Of a DNA stretch of 64,000 bases, positions 44,029-55,397 are shown piece by piece. The position numbers and the translations under genes are program-made. The stretch is from Dugong dugon (lineage: Eukaryota > Chordata > Mammalia > Sirenia > Dugongidae). The DNA lies in contig CM057469.1 in the NCBI GenBank assembly GCA_030035585.1, forward strand, positions 113,686,650 through 113,750,649. Reading direction: 5' to 3'. How positions within the stretch are numbered: the first letter of the stretch is position 1; the number at the start of each line of letters is the position of its first letter. The notes beneath the pieces were generated by a model, which was not told the DNA's origin, ran no database searches, and was given only the letters and a program-made list of their open reading frames with translations.

Positions 44029-44424
44029 TTATCTTTATGACTAGAATTTTATAAATATTTTGAACTATTTATGCCATAGTTTCTGCTACTTTAACTTATA
44101 GGAACCACTCTTTTAAGTCCAAAAATTCTTGAATACTGAATAGTTTAAGTGTCTGGAACTTCAAAACTATGTGCAGTCACCAAGCGCATGATTTCATGTG
44201 AGGTGGCTTAGTAGCCAGTTTGTTTCTCTTTTTCGGCAAAAGGCCATGTTGTGAGGCTCCTTCAAACCAACGTAAAGCAGTAACTACTATTGAATTTACA
44301 CTTAAAACACAGATATTTCGACTTTCCAAAGCAATTCCCCAAATCATCATCTTGTTTTTACTGCATTAAAGAAATAAAGACATGAAGCAGGAATGGCTGA
44401 AAATTATCCTCTTTAACTTAGTGA
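44029..44424. other. Unassigned sequence
   Basis: About 400 bases with no recognised element. Confidence 0.45.
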
Positions 44425-44680
44425 GAGAGTGGAGAATATGGATGGAGCACAAGAGCGTTGGAGTCAAAAAGACTGAGTCTGAATCCCAGCCCTGTCACTT
44501 GTTAACTGCTTCTTTCTGTAAGGTATTTGTCCTCTCGTCCCTCAGTTGTCCCTCTATAAAATAGAGATAATGATGCCCCTCCTCATATGATTGTTTTGAG
44601 TAATACATGGTATCTATAAAACACCTTGAACATTGTCTGGCACGTAATAGACAGTAAATGTTAACTGTTATTTATATTAA
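44425..44680 (+). repeat. MIR, nearly complete, sense
   Basis: 'gactgagtctgaatcccagc', 'cctgtcacttgttaactgct', 'ctctataaaatagagataat', 'catatgattgttttgagtaa' and 'tgtctggcacgtaatagaca' followed by 'gtaaatgtta' cover the MIR body and 3' end in order. Confidence 0.92.
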
Positions 44681-46463
44681 TAATATTGCTTTTCAAGTGA
44701 AAAAAAAACTGACAGATTAAAATAATGAGCAAAAGAGCCAGTTCACAAGTCACTCTCAACCTCTGTGCCAGTATTCTTAGCATTTCCCTAATATATGACA
44801 GTGTATGTTTAAGTGCAAAATAACAGATAGTGAAAAGTTATATAAAAATCCATATGACATGTGCAATTATATATGTTACGTTTTCTGCCTTTGAAAATGA
44901 AGGTTAATTCTCAACCTTTCCCGGGACTTTTCCAACTCCTAGTAACTGGTTGCTCACTAGACACAAATATTTTGTTAATTATTAGATATGTATTAGGCAT
45001 GTGTCCCAGCACATCTTAATGAAAGTGCTTCCTTTTTTTCTTAAAAAAACAAAACAAAAAAAAAAAAACAAAACTTGCTTTTCAAGCTACCCACTGCTTT
45101 TGACCTGGATTCTCCAGTCTCAGTGGGTAGAATTTGCTGTGACTGTAAATTAATATATAGCTTCTCCATTTATAAATTTCCTGTGTAAGTTGTTAAAGTT
45201 GAGTTTCAACCCTTTAAACAGAGCATAGACTCCACAGTGCAAATAAGTGGCACAGTGCCTTTCCTTTCCATGATAAGATATCACCTATAGCCTGTGTTGG
45301 TCTTTCCCTCTGAGAAGAGCAAGGCCTGAGAATTCATCCTAACACAAAGCTTTAACAGGGCTCAAACAGCAAACAGGAGTGCGTCCAAGAGTTAAAAAGT
45401 GTTCGCCAAACCTACAATATATTTTAATGATACCACAGACATATAATGTTCTGAGGCTTAGCTTATCATGGTCAGTCAGCCTAAACTATCACATTGCTAC
45501 AGGTCTCATCACTTCAAGGACAGTACTTGGCCTAGTTCTGTGTGGATATTTAGAGTTTGTGTAGGTAGCAAGGAGCAGTCAGAGAAATCCAAGTCATCCT
45601 CTTGATATCAGATAATGGCTAAGGATCAGCAATGGAAAGAAAATTGCTAGCATAAACACACAGTTGACACCAGGTATTAACATGAGATTCAGTGAAGATT
45701 TTCTTAGAAATTGCCATTCTGTGCTATCTGTGGATACTATGATACTCCAACCTTTGTACCATGGCCTAAAGATAAAAGTTTGCCTTTATTTTAAAGAATA
45801 CTTATGTGTATATATATATGTATGCACGTGTGTATCTCTATGATATTGCTTAAGAAACTCTTTTCAATGTAGAAGTTAGCTATAGTTTTCTGGATTTCTA
45901 GCCTGTTCTATTTGCCCTTCTTAATGTTTGTAAAAGAGAAACCAGACTATGGATAAAAGCCAGATTTAAAGAGTGACTTAAATACAATGCCTTTTTCTAT
46001 AAGCTCCAGAGGTATAAATACATTTTCCCAAATATAGAATATCATGATATAAAAAAGAATTAGTATCCAGAAAGAAAGAGGTATCAAGTCTATTTTAATG
46101 AAGATCAGATATAGGATTTATATATTATGTAATAACATTAATAAAATAAAGCACGCAATAAAAGAAAAGACATACTTATGATACCACATGGTATAGAAAT
46201 ATGAGGAATAAGTACAAGGGAGAAAATAAAAGCAGTTTGACTGCAGAAGAGGTTGATTCAGTTTTCCCAGAGGAAACATTGTTTTAGTTGTTGTTCAAAA
46301 TAGAAATAAAATAGAGTTCAAAATAGATCTATTTGGGTTCAAAATAGGAATATCTGATTTAATATTTAAATGGAGTGTTGTTTTGACAGATTATTTTGCA
46401 TCTCTGGGTCTTGGTTTCCTTATGTCTGAATTCAGATAAATTGGACTAGTTGGAATTAAAGGT
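44681..46463. other. Unassigned sequence
   Basis: About 1.8 kb without a recognised gene or repeat. It contains an A-rich AAAC run (about 45043-45074) and a short TA repeat near 45812. Confidence 0.45.
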
Positions 46464-46477
46464 CAATTTCAACTTTA

Positions 46478-46629
46478 AACTTGTTGCCATCCAGTGGATT
46501 CTGACTCATAGCAACCCTATAGGACAGAGTAGAACTGCCCCATAGGCTTTCCAAGGAGTGGCTGGTGGATTTGGACTGATGACTTTTTGGTTAGCAGCCG
46601 AGCTCTTAACCACTGCACCACTAGGGCTC
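46478..46629 (-). mobile_element. AfroSINE, short form, antisense, with 14-base target-site duplication
   Basis: 'aacttgttgccatccagtgg', 'gactcatagcaaccctatag', 'gctttccaaggagtggctgg' and 'gctcttaaccactgcaccac'. The perfect duplication CAATTTCAACTTTA is at 46464-46477 and 46630-46643, the longest and cleanest AfroSINE duplication in the window. Confidence 0.98.
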
Positions 46630-46643
46630 CAATTTCAACTTTA

Positions 46644-47218
46644 GCATCCTTAATAATGCAATGATTTGATTGAACTTATGTTCTGTATATTCTTATATCC
46701 TAAAATCCCAAGAATACAGGAGATTATAACGCATATGAAGCATTAGTTTGATTGTGTTTTTCTTCTCTTTTGTTTTATTTTAGAGTCACCAAGTTTTTTT
46801 CTGTACACTACCAATGGATTAGCCTTTCCTTCCTATTTCTCGACTACTATCCCTTTCCTCCGAGATACCTGTGGTTGCATCCCACTTCTCCGTCAGAGTG
46901 GTCTGGTTCATTCACAGTTTTCATTTCTTCCTGATGCTCTGGATTCTTGTCTGTTGTATCTGTCCTTCCCAATTTTGGGCGTGATACTTCGCTTCCTCAG
47001 CTGAGGATCAACACAATATTTTCAACAGCCACAATCTCTGTTCTTTCCTGGGAAATTTACATTTGTCTTTGCTGCTCCTTAGTCTTGACATAGACAGTGA
47101 AATCCACCCGGCTAGTAGAATATTTACTTGCCTATTTGAGGAAAGTATTGGCTCACTTTCCCTCTATTTTAGGAAGCTTAATCTAATACAGTGATCCAGA
47201 CGGCAATAAAGTCTTTCA
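46644..47218. other. Unassigned sequence
   Basis: CT-rich, no recognised repeat. The plus frame at 46752-46934 has no recognised domain. Confidence 0.45.
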
Positions 47219-47412
47219 AAAGCTCCAATGGCACAATGCTTAAGCTCTTGGCTGCTAACTGAAAGGTTCGCAGTTCGAACCAACCCAGCAGCTCCACAGA
47301 AGAAAGGCCTGGTGATCTACTCCCATTAAGATTACAGTCTAGAAGACACTACGGGTAACTTCTGCTCTGCTGCATGGGGTGGCTCTGAGTCGAAAATTGT
47401 CTCCACGGCATA
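47219..47412 (+). mobile_element. AfroSINE, intermediate between long and medium forms
   Basis: 'agctccaatggcacaatgct' (A box region), 'tcgcagttcgaaccaaccca' (B box GTTCGAACC), 'gcagctccacagaagaaagg', 'cctggtgatctactcccatt', 'aagattacagtctagaag' and 'gcatggggtggctctgagtc'. It mixes 'cctggtgatctactccc' (long-form like) with 'aagattacag' (medium-form like). Confidence 0.9.
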
Positions 47413-48334
47413 TACACACACATGAACGCAGTGTTTTTTAATTCTAAATTGGAGGATGAGGTCAGGCTCTGATTAAAGAAGCATTCTGCTGGCCCTGAAT
47501 TTCCCATGACAAAAAATGTTTAAGTATATAGTAATAGTATTTATCTGAAGTATATAATAGTATTTATCTGAAGTAACACAGACATATATGAAATATGCCA
47601 ACACATCCTACAGTCTTTTGCTGTCAGTCTAGAGACCAAAGTAACCAAAGCAATGTTGTATCAAATGAGGCATTATTGGCTAGAATAGCCTTTGTGAGGA
47701 TTCCCGGTCTGTTTCCCTGCTTACTGCAAGTTCATTCATACTGATCCACAGGTACGGGTACTTGCTCACTTAGTCATTTCAAAACACACACACACAGGGA
47801 CACACACAAAACAGGGCTTTTCATTTTTACCTTGTTATAACTAATGGCACATGCTTGCTTTATCATTTCTACTAAATTAAGATCAAGGAAAATGGGGATA
47901 CTATTCCAAATTCATGAATTTTTGGTGTCATTTGGCACGTTTGCTTATGCTAGTAGGGGGCGTTTGGACTTTTGGAGCAACAGTTCCTCTCAGACGAAAG
48001 TGTGCACTTGTGAGGTAAAGAAGACTTGGAGTCCATGGCATCACACACCATCAGTCAGAAAATGCTGTCTAAAGAGCCTAGCAATCACTTGGTATTTGTT
48101 GATTCAACCTAAAATTGCTGTGACTTCATTCTTTGTTCAGGGATGTGCTTGGAAAGGGTGATAAAGCCATCCACCACTTTGCAGGTGGAAACCAAATGCT
48201 GAGAGATGCTATTGTCCTGAAAAGGTCACCCTGAAAGGCACTGTTCTGGACTAGTCACAATAACAATAGATCCCAGCAGCATGACCTTCTTACTGAAAGA
48301 AAAAGAGGGTTGCACTTTCAGGAGAAGGAGGAAA
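47413..48334. other. Unassigned sequence
   Basis: No gene recognised. It includes a direct duplication near 47525-47575 ('agtatttatctgaagtatat' then 'agtatttatctgaagtaaca') and a short CA repeat near 47785. The plus frame at 47844-48161 (105 codons) lacks motifs. Confidence 0.45.
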
Positions 48335-48408
48335 ATATATGTGTGTGTGTGTGTGCGTGTGTGTGTGTGTGCGTGCGCGCACGCGCACGTGCACACTCGT
48401 GTGTGTGA
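48335..48408 (+). repeat. (TG)n/(GC)n alternating tract with Z-DNA potential
   Basis: From 48335 to 48396 purine and pyrimidine alternate strictly for 62 bases (AT, GT, GC and CA steps). The centre is a 14-base perfect palindrome, GCGTGCGCGCACGC, at 48371-48384. GT repeats continue after a short break. Confidence 0.93.
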
Positions 48409-48969
48409 TTGTGTCATGATGCATACGATAAAGCAATGACAGCATCGGAGGATGCTCTGTAAATGCAATTTCTCTCTTAAACTGAGTTATGTTGACTCAT
48501 GTTTAAACAATCTAAGGACTGAAAATGAGGCTCTTAGTCACATATGTTTATTGATTTTGAAGGAAAATTGGAGCTAAAAGAGAGAAATGTAACTTTAATA
48601 AATGAAGACACATAGCTGGCAAGATGCACTCTTATGTTTACATAAAATCTCTTTGTGAAGGATAGCACCATCTGTGTATTCCCAAAGCAGATCCTACTTC
48701 CAGACTATTTTTCTGCCCTATGATTGTCTACTTTTGCCAGGACAGAATTTAAAATCACACTCCACCACACCAGTACTCAAAATTGGAAGCATTTAGCCGG
48801 CAACCTAAACACATCCCACACTGGGCATTTCTATCTCCCACACACCCACCGCATTCATTCAAACTCTTCTATTATTTGTGGACTGGTCCCTCTCTCCCAG
48901 GCTGTTGTAAACTTCTGCACAGACAGAAAAATTAGCTACTGCGAGCCAGGTTCTTGCAGATAATAATTC
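48409..48969. other. Unassigned sequence
   Basis: No recognised repeat. The plus frame at 48724-48963 has no recognisable domain. Confidence 0.45.
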
Positions 48970-49130
48970 AGTACTCACAATGTCCTGCAAGATAGGTATA
49001 ATTAAGTCTGTACGTGTGTGTGTTTTCATGGCAGAACATCTAGGTTCATAGGTCAGTGATATCCTCAAGGTCATACAGCTGGTGTAGCAGTTATGAGATT
49101 CAAATCCACAGCTGTCTGACACTAAATTTA
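48970..49130 (-). repeat. MIR, antisense
   Basis: 'tgcaagataggtataattaa', 'tcctcaaggtcatacagctg', 'gatatcctcaagg' and 'gagattcaaatccacagctg' with 'tctgacact' match the inverted MIR ('gaggtaggtactatta..ttgcccaaggtcacacagct..gattcgaacccag..tctgact'). Confidence 0.78.
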
Positions 49131-50009
49131 ATGTAATGTTTAGTAGACAGTGCAGGTAGAAGATTTTAATATTTATTTATCTTTGATCTCCCTCCCCCAT
49201 TCTGAACCTAAAATCAAGGCCAGAACTTTGCAAATAATAATGTTCAGTAGGTTCTACTTGCACAAAAATAAATACTAGAGAAATTAATAGGAAACAAATG
49301 TAAGAAAAGTCATTTTTCCTTGCATATCTATTCCTAGTTTAATTTTTAACAATTCTCCTATTGTTGTAGAAGACAAAGTAATCATATTACAACCTGTTAT
49401 AACACTCAGAGACCCCACACGCACTGGGTGACTGCATGAGATCCCAAAACTTCTCACCTTGTTGGAATACTAGATCGCAGCTAATAAAACAAAATTTAAT
49501 AAGAATAAATATTAAATCCTGCACTCTGTTTAAAATAACAACTACAAATCTGCAAGACAGAAAAATATTTAGGTATTAGCTACCTTAACACATTTTAAGA
49601 CAGGAAACAAAACAAAATGTATCCCACTTAGAGGATACTCTTAAGGGTTATTAAGAAATCCAGGGAAATTACATCAAAGTAACCAGAGTAATTTTGCTCA
49701 AAGAAGAAAAGTCTTGCAGAAAATACGATAGCCTTCTGCCAGTATTTTCATATGGTCAAGTGGAACAAACATGAAACTCATTCATTCTATTTGATTTTAA
49801 AGTAGTATACTTTAGTCCAAAAGGAAGAATATAGAGTAGAACCAGTTCCTGTCAATATAAAACCAAGTTGTACAAAGATGGAATGAAATACCAGGAGGCA
49901 GAAATTTCCTCAGTCCTGGAATTGTTTATGCAGAGATTTAAAAACCATTTGTTAGGGATTTTAAAGAAGTGATCCTATCATCAAAAAACTGTGTTTATTA
50001 CTTAATTAT
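49131..50009. other. Unassigned AT-rich sequence
   Basis: No gene or recognised repeat in about 880 bases ahead of the second RTE. Confidence 0.45.
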
Positions 50010-52260
50010 TTACATTCTATGTACAGGTTCCTCACAAGCACAATTAAGTGTTCTGGAATTCCCATTCTTCAAAATATTCTGCATAATTTGGTACGATCCA
50101 CACAGTCAAAAGCATTTGCATAGTCAATAAAACAAGGTAAACATCATTCTGTTATTCTCTGTTTCATCCAAGATCCATCTAACATCAGCAATGATATCCC
50201 TGGTGTCATGTCCTCTTCTGAATCCAGCTTGAATTTCTGGCAGTTCCCTTTCAATGCACTGCTACAAACACTTTTGAATGATCTTCAGCAAAAGTTTCTT
50301 TTCTGCGATATTAATGATATTGTTTGATAATTTCCACATTCTGTTGGATCATCTTTCTTTAAAAAAGGGCAAAAATATGGATCTCTTCCAGTCGGTTGGC
50401 CAGGTAGCTGTCCTCCAAATTTCTTGGCATAGACAAGTGAGCACTTCCAGCACTGCATCCATTTGTGGAAACATCTCAATTGGTATTCCGTCAATTCATG
50501 GAGCCTTGTTTTTTGCCAATGCCTTCAGTGCAGCTTGGACTTCTTCCTTCAGTACCATTGGTTTCTGATTATACGCTACCTCCCCAAATGGTTGAATTCA
50601 ACCAATTATTTTTGGTACTATGACTCCGTGTATTCCTTCCATCTTCTTTTGATGTTTCCTGTGTCATTCAATATTTTGCCCATAGAAACCTTTAATATTG
50701 CAACTCTAGGTTTGATTTTTTCTCCTTCAGTTCTTTCAGCTTGAGAAATGTCGAGTATGTTCTTCCCTTTTTGTTTTCTAACTCCAGATCTTTACACATT
50801 TCATTATAATATTTTGCTTTGTCTTCTCAAGCCACCCTTTGAAATCTTCCGTTCAGCTCATTTACTTCATGTCTTCTACCTCTCGCTTTAGCTACTCTAC
50901 ATTCAAGAGCAAGTTTCAGAGTCTCTTCTGACATCCATTTTGCTCTTTTCTTTCTCTCCTGTCTTATTAATGAACTTTTTCTTTCTTCATGTATGACGTC
51001 ATTCCACAACTTATCTGGTCTTCGGTCTTGGTGTTCAATGTGTCATATCTATACTTGACATGGATTCTAAATTCTGATGGGATATATTCAAGGTCATATT
51101 TTGGATCTTGTGGACTTACTCTAATTTTCTTCAGCTTCAACTTTAATTTTTATATGAACAATTGATGGTCCATTTCACAGTCAGCTCCTGACCTTGTTAT
51201 GACTGATGATATTCAGCTTCTCCATATTCTCTTTCCACAGATATAGTTGATTTGATTCCTGCGTGTTCCATCTGGCGAGGTTCACGTGTGTACTCACAGT
51301 TTATGTTGCTGAAAAAAGATACGTGAGGTATTTGCAATGAATAAGTCGTTGGTCTTGCAAAAGTCTATCATGAGATCTCTGGCATTGTCTCTATTACCAA
51401 GGCAGTATTTTCCAACTACCTATCCTTCTTTGTTTCCAACTTTTGTATTCCGATCACCAGGAGTTATCAATGTGTCTTGATTGCATGTTTGATCAATTTC
51501 AGACTGCATAAATCAGTAAAAATCTTATTTCTTCATCTTTGGCCTTAGTGGTTGGTGTGTAAATTGGAATAAGAGTCATATTAACTGGTCTTCCTTGTAG
51601 GCCTATGGATATTATCCTATCGCTGACAGCATTGTACTTCATGATTGATCTTGAAATGTTCTTTTTGACAATGAATGTGACACCATCCCTCTTCAATGTG
51701 TCATTCCTGACATATTAGACCATATAATTGTCTGATTCAAAATGGCCAGTACCGGTCTTTTTCAGTTCACTAATGCTTAGGATATGGATGTTTATGCATT
51801 CCATTTCATTTTTGATGACTTGCAATTTTCCTAGATACATACTTTGTACATTCCACATTCCTTTTATAAATGGATGTTTGCAGCTGTTTCTTCTCATTTT
51901 GAGTCATGCCACGTCAGTAAATGAAGTTCCCAAGAGCTTGATTCCATCCTTGCCATTTAGGTAGACTCTACTCTGAGGAGGCAACTCTTCCCTGTCTTTT
52001 GTGTGCTTTCTGAACAGAGGGGCTCATTTTCCGGCACTATGTTGGGCAATGTTCCGCTGCTATTCATAAGGTTTTCACTGGCCAAATTTTTCAGAAGTAG
52101 ACTGCCAGGTTCTTCTTCCTAGTCTGTCTTAGTCCAGAAGCACTGCTGCAACTTTTCCACCATGGGTAACTCTGCTTGTATTTGAAATACCAGTGGTACA
52201 GCTTCCAGTATTACGGCAACATGCTAGCCACCGCAGTATGACAAAATGACAGATGAGTGG
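50010..52260 (-). mobile_element. RTE (BovB-like) LINE, second large copy, antisense, lacking the 3' third
   Basis: It is collinear with the first RTE from about 16025 rightward. Fragments of the same proteins are readable: 'FHKWMQCWKCSLVYAKKFGG' (near 50285-50494), 'KKRAKWMSEETLKLALECR' (50827-51009), 'IPIYTPTTKAKDEEI' (51499-51696) and 'GMWNVQSMYLGKLQVIKNEM' (51715-51897, endonuclease start). The 5' end reaches 'gcttccagtattacggcaac' and on to 52260. The Y-A-D-D region and 3' tail are absent, which is unusual because LINE insertions normally lose the 5' end. The frames are broken. Confidence 0.9.
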
Positions 52261-52845
52261 TGGTTCCTCTGAATAAGTAATGAAAAAGAAGCAAAGTCCA
52301 ATAAAGAATTGATGATTGAAACCATAAATGTAGGAGACCAGCATGACCCCCCAGCTCGATGGTCGTTTTGAAAACTTTTTATAAAATTAGAGAAATTCTT
52401 TTTCAATACAAAATTTTACATTTACTATCCATTTTTGTCCATTTTCACCACTGTATCAGAGAAAGTTTCTCCTCCCATCAAACTCTTATCCCTAATTTGA
52501 AGATGTCTATATCCCTAGGTTTTCCTTTATCTTTTATGTGAGCACCTGGACTCACATAATTTTGAGCTCCACCCAAAATCACTAAAAGTTAAGATTTAAT
52601 GGATATTTTAGAACCAAGTGACTCTCTAAGATCATTCTCTATTTCAAAGGAATATATCTGACAGAAACACACTTGCTTATAACATAGACTAAATAAAAGT
52701 GAGAATTATACACTAATACGAGAGAGAGGTTGCATTATCATCTGATGGCCCTGTTTAATATATAAATGAAAGGTGTATTGGGCTATCATATTACATAATC
52801 TTAGAGAGCAAGTAAGAAACTAGAGAAAATTTATCTCTATGCCTC
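52261..52845. other. Unassigned sequence
   Basis: About 590 bases with no recognised element between the RTE and the LTR. Confidence 0.45.
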
Positions 52846-53379
52846 TGTCATGGACTAAATTGTATCCCCCCCCCCCCCCCCCCAAAATGTGTGTCAACTT
52901 GGCCAGGCCATGATTCGCAGTATTGTGTGGTTGTCTTCTGTTTTGTGACCTGCTGTAATTATCCTCTATGTTGTAATCCTAACCTCTATGATGTTAATGA
53001 GGCAGGATTAGTGGCAGTTATGTTAATGAGGCAGGACACAATGTACAGGATTAGGTTGTATCTTGAGTCAATCTCTTTTGAGATATAAAAGAGAGAAGTG
53101 AGCAGAGAGGAGAGGGACTTTATTACCACCAAGCAAGAAGAGCCAGGAGCAAGCACATCCTTTGGACCCAGTGTCCCTGCCTTAAAAAGCTTCTAGACCA
53201 TGTGAAGATTGATGACAAGGACTTTCCCCCAGAGCCAACAGAGAGAGAAAGACTTCCCCTGGAACTGACGCTCTGAATTTGGACTTCTAACCTCCTAGGC
53301 TGTAAGAGAAGAAATTTCTATTTGTTAAAGTCATCCATGTGTGGTATTCCTGTTATAGCAGCACTAGATAACTAAGACA
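52846..53379 (+). mobile_element. Solo LTR of an ERVL-MaLR-like endogenous retrovirus
   Basis: It starts TGTCATGGACTAAATTGTAT and ends 'gcactagataactaagaca', so it has TG..CA ends. The 5-base flanks are GCCTC (52841-52845) and GCCTT (53380-53384), 4 of 5 matching, as expected for an ERVL-type duplication. The 3' part 'gtggtattcctgttatagca' is the MaLR LTR ending. It contains C18 (52866-52883), a 17-base direct repeat ATGTTAATGAGGCAGGA (52991-53007, 53020-53036) and a TATA box. No internal viral genes are present. The subfamily is uncertain and may be afrotherian-specific. Confidence 0.82.
53084..53090 (+). promoter_or_regulatory. TATA box of the LTR
   Basis: TATAAAA inside 'gagatataaaagagagaagt', about 240 bases into the LTR. 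This is where the U3 promoter of MaLR-type LTRs is expected. Whether it is active is unknown. Confidence 0.5.
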
Positions 53380-53605
53380 GCCTTTGAAGATTAAGGGGAG
53401 AGTTTAGAATATCGCTTCCCATTTATAATATTCATGAAAAATGTTTTGTATATTAAAATTCTCTTGTGGAAAGCATTTAAATCTTCTAAATAAGACATAT
53501 GTTACTATCAGGGGTGATCAGTCAAATATCCACAGAAGATTCCACTTACCTGGAGTAAAAGGAGGAGGTGGGGAGGAGCTTATTCCACATCACTGTATAT
53601 ATAGA

Positions 53606-53995
53606 GTTGTTAGTCGCTGTGAGTCGGCTCCAACTCATGGCGACCTCATGTAGACCAGAACAAAATATTGCCTGACCTTGTACCATCTTCATGATTGTTG
53701 GTATGCTGGAGTCTGTTGTTGTGGTCACTGTGTATTCTGAGTGTTTTCCAACCTACGGGGCTCATCTTCCAGCTCTATATTGGATAATATTCTGTTGTAA
53801 TGTACAGGGTTCTCATTGTCTAATTTTCAGAAGTAGATAGCCAGGCCTTTCCTCCTAGTCTTAATCTGGAAGCTCCACTGAAACTTGTCCACCATGGAGG
53901 AACTTGCTGATATTTGAAATTCCGATGGCATAGCTTCCAGCATACTGCTAAATGCTTAAACCATTACAGCATGACAAACTGATAGAAAGTTGATG
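53606..53995 (-). mobile_element. Short non-autonomous RTE derivative (3' end joined to 5' end)
   Basis: On the plus strand, the inverted RTE 3' tail ('gtcgctgtgagtcggctcca', 'gcctgaccttgtaccatctt', 'gtctgttgttgtggtcactg') runs to about 53735. It passes directly into the inverted RTE 5' region ('aacctacggggctcatcttc', 'ggaagctccactgaaacttg', 'gcatagcttccagcatactg'). All coding sequence is missing. I recall a Repbase non-autonomous elephant RTE (RTE1-N1-type) of this structure. The name is unverified. Confidence 0.8.
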
Positions 53996-55166
53996 GAAAC
54001 AAAGAGTAACTCGGTATATTCTCTCCAGAGTAGGATACTACTCTTGTCAAAGAAAAACCCCAGTTACTTACCTCCCTGCCAGATCTAACCTAAGTTAAGG
54101 AATTAAACCCCTTTTAGGACCACTGAACACTGCATAGGTTAATTTAAACCTATCTGTATGTGCTTTCATTTAGGAGCCATCTCTCAGTTCCCACCATCCT
54201 TCTCTTTGAAGCCTTGATGAGTTGGCCAGCATGAAATGATTATGTTGCAGTGATCTCATTTTGGACTTTTTCTTCAGGGTTTTCATCAGCGCTGCTGGGG
54301 ACCTTTCTTTCCCTAGAGCAATTTCAATTTCCTTATTACTCAGCAAGCAGCGTTTGGATCGATACTGTATTTTTTCCTCTTTCAATTTTGGATTGACCTT
54401 TCATGTTTCTATTTATTTATTTTTCTAAGACAAATTTAAAACCTTTTTCTTCAAAAGGTAGAACTTTTAAACTCTCAAGTTCGTCCTTTTGCAAACAACC
54501 CCTGATTGATGTGTCATGTGGTGTCACATCACTTTAGGTAACTGCTGTCTCCTTGCACTGTGCCTGGCACCAAGCAAGTGAGAATGATGTACTGAACTGA
54601 ATGAGGATCATTAGGATGCAGTGTGATGCCGGTTGGATAGGTTTCTTTGAGGCTTTGCAACAAATTCTGCCAGTGCATACAAATATGAGAGCTTTCAGAT
54701 CATGTTTGCAAACTAAATTGAACACAAATAAATCTAAGTCTAAAAGATTTCAGATAAAATACTTGGGACGTGGCCAAAACCCTGGAAATGCCTTTGCTGT
54801 TGATTTCCTCTGGGTGTGTTTGATGTGCGTATTCAGTGTGTTTGTTTTAATTTTTTGTTTGTTTCCTTTTATGAATGTCAGAAGTTAGCTGTTATAATAA
54901 ATCCTTCAGGGATTGTTTTCAGTTGAAGAGGTAGTTGTGCCATTAGCCTAATACGCAATTGATGCTACAGTGAGCTTGAAACCACAAAGAATACATTCCC
55001 ATCACTGCTCATAGACTTCCCTTGTCTCATGATGCTGCCTTAATATGTAATCACTGGCTTTCCTTGTGAACTAGGCTGTTCTTGCTAATTTAGAGTTTTT
55101 AGCACTATTAGGCATATGCTGTCTGGAATAGAATGTATTTTCTATCAGACATTTACTGTCCCTGTA
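53996..55166. other. Unassigned sequence with a coding-like minus-strand stretch
   Basis: No named repeat. At 54170-54385 the minus strand has an open frame of 72 codons without an ATG start, rich in Lys/Glu/Arg then Asn/Ser. The text includes SKMRSLQHNHFMLANSSR and ends REGWWELRDGS before TAA. Its composition is more protein-like than other chance frames here, so it could be an old retrocopy or exon. I do not recognise it. Confidence 0.4.
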
Positions 55167-55175
55167 CTACACTCA

Positions 55176-55388
55176 TGTAGTACCAGTACCAGCTGCCATC
55201 GAGTTGATTCTGACTCATGGTGACCCCATATAGTCAGAGTAGAACTGTGCTCCATAGGGTTTCCGTGGTTGTGACCTTTCAGAAGCATATTGCCAGGCCT
55301 TTCTTGCAAAGCACCTCTGGGTGAGATCAAACTGCCAAGCTTTCAGTTAGCAGCCCAGTGCTTAATGATTTATGCCACCTGGGGGCTC
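55176..55388 (-). mobile_element. AfroSINE, long form, antisense, with target-site duplication
   Basis: 'cagctgccatcgagttgatt', 'gtgctccatagggtttccgt', 'catattgccaggcctttctt', 'gcacctctgggtgagatcaa' and 'gcccagtgcttaatgattta'. CTACACTCA repeats at 55167-55175 and 55389-55397. Confidence 0.95.
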
Positions 55389-55397
55389 CTACACTCA

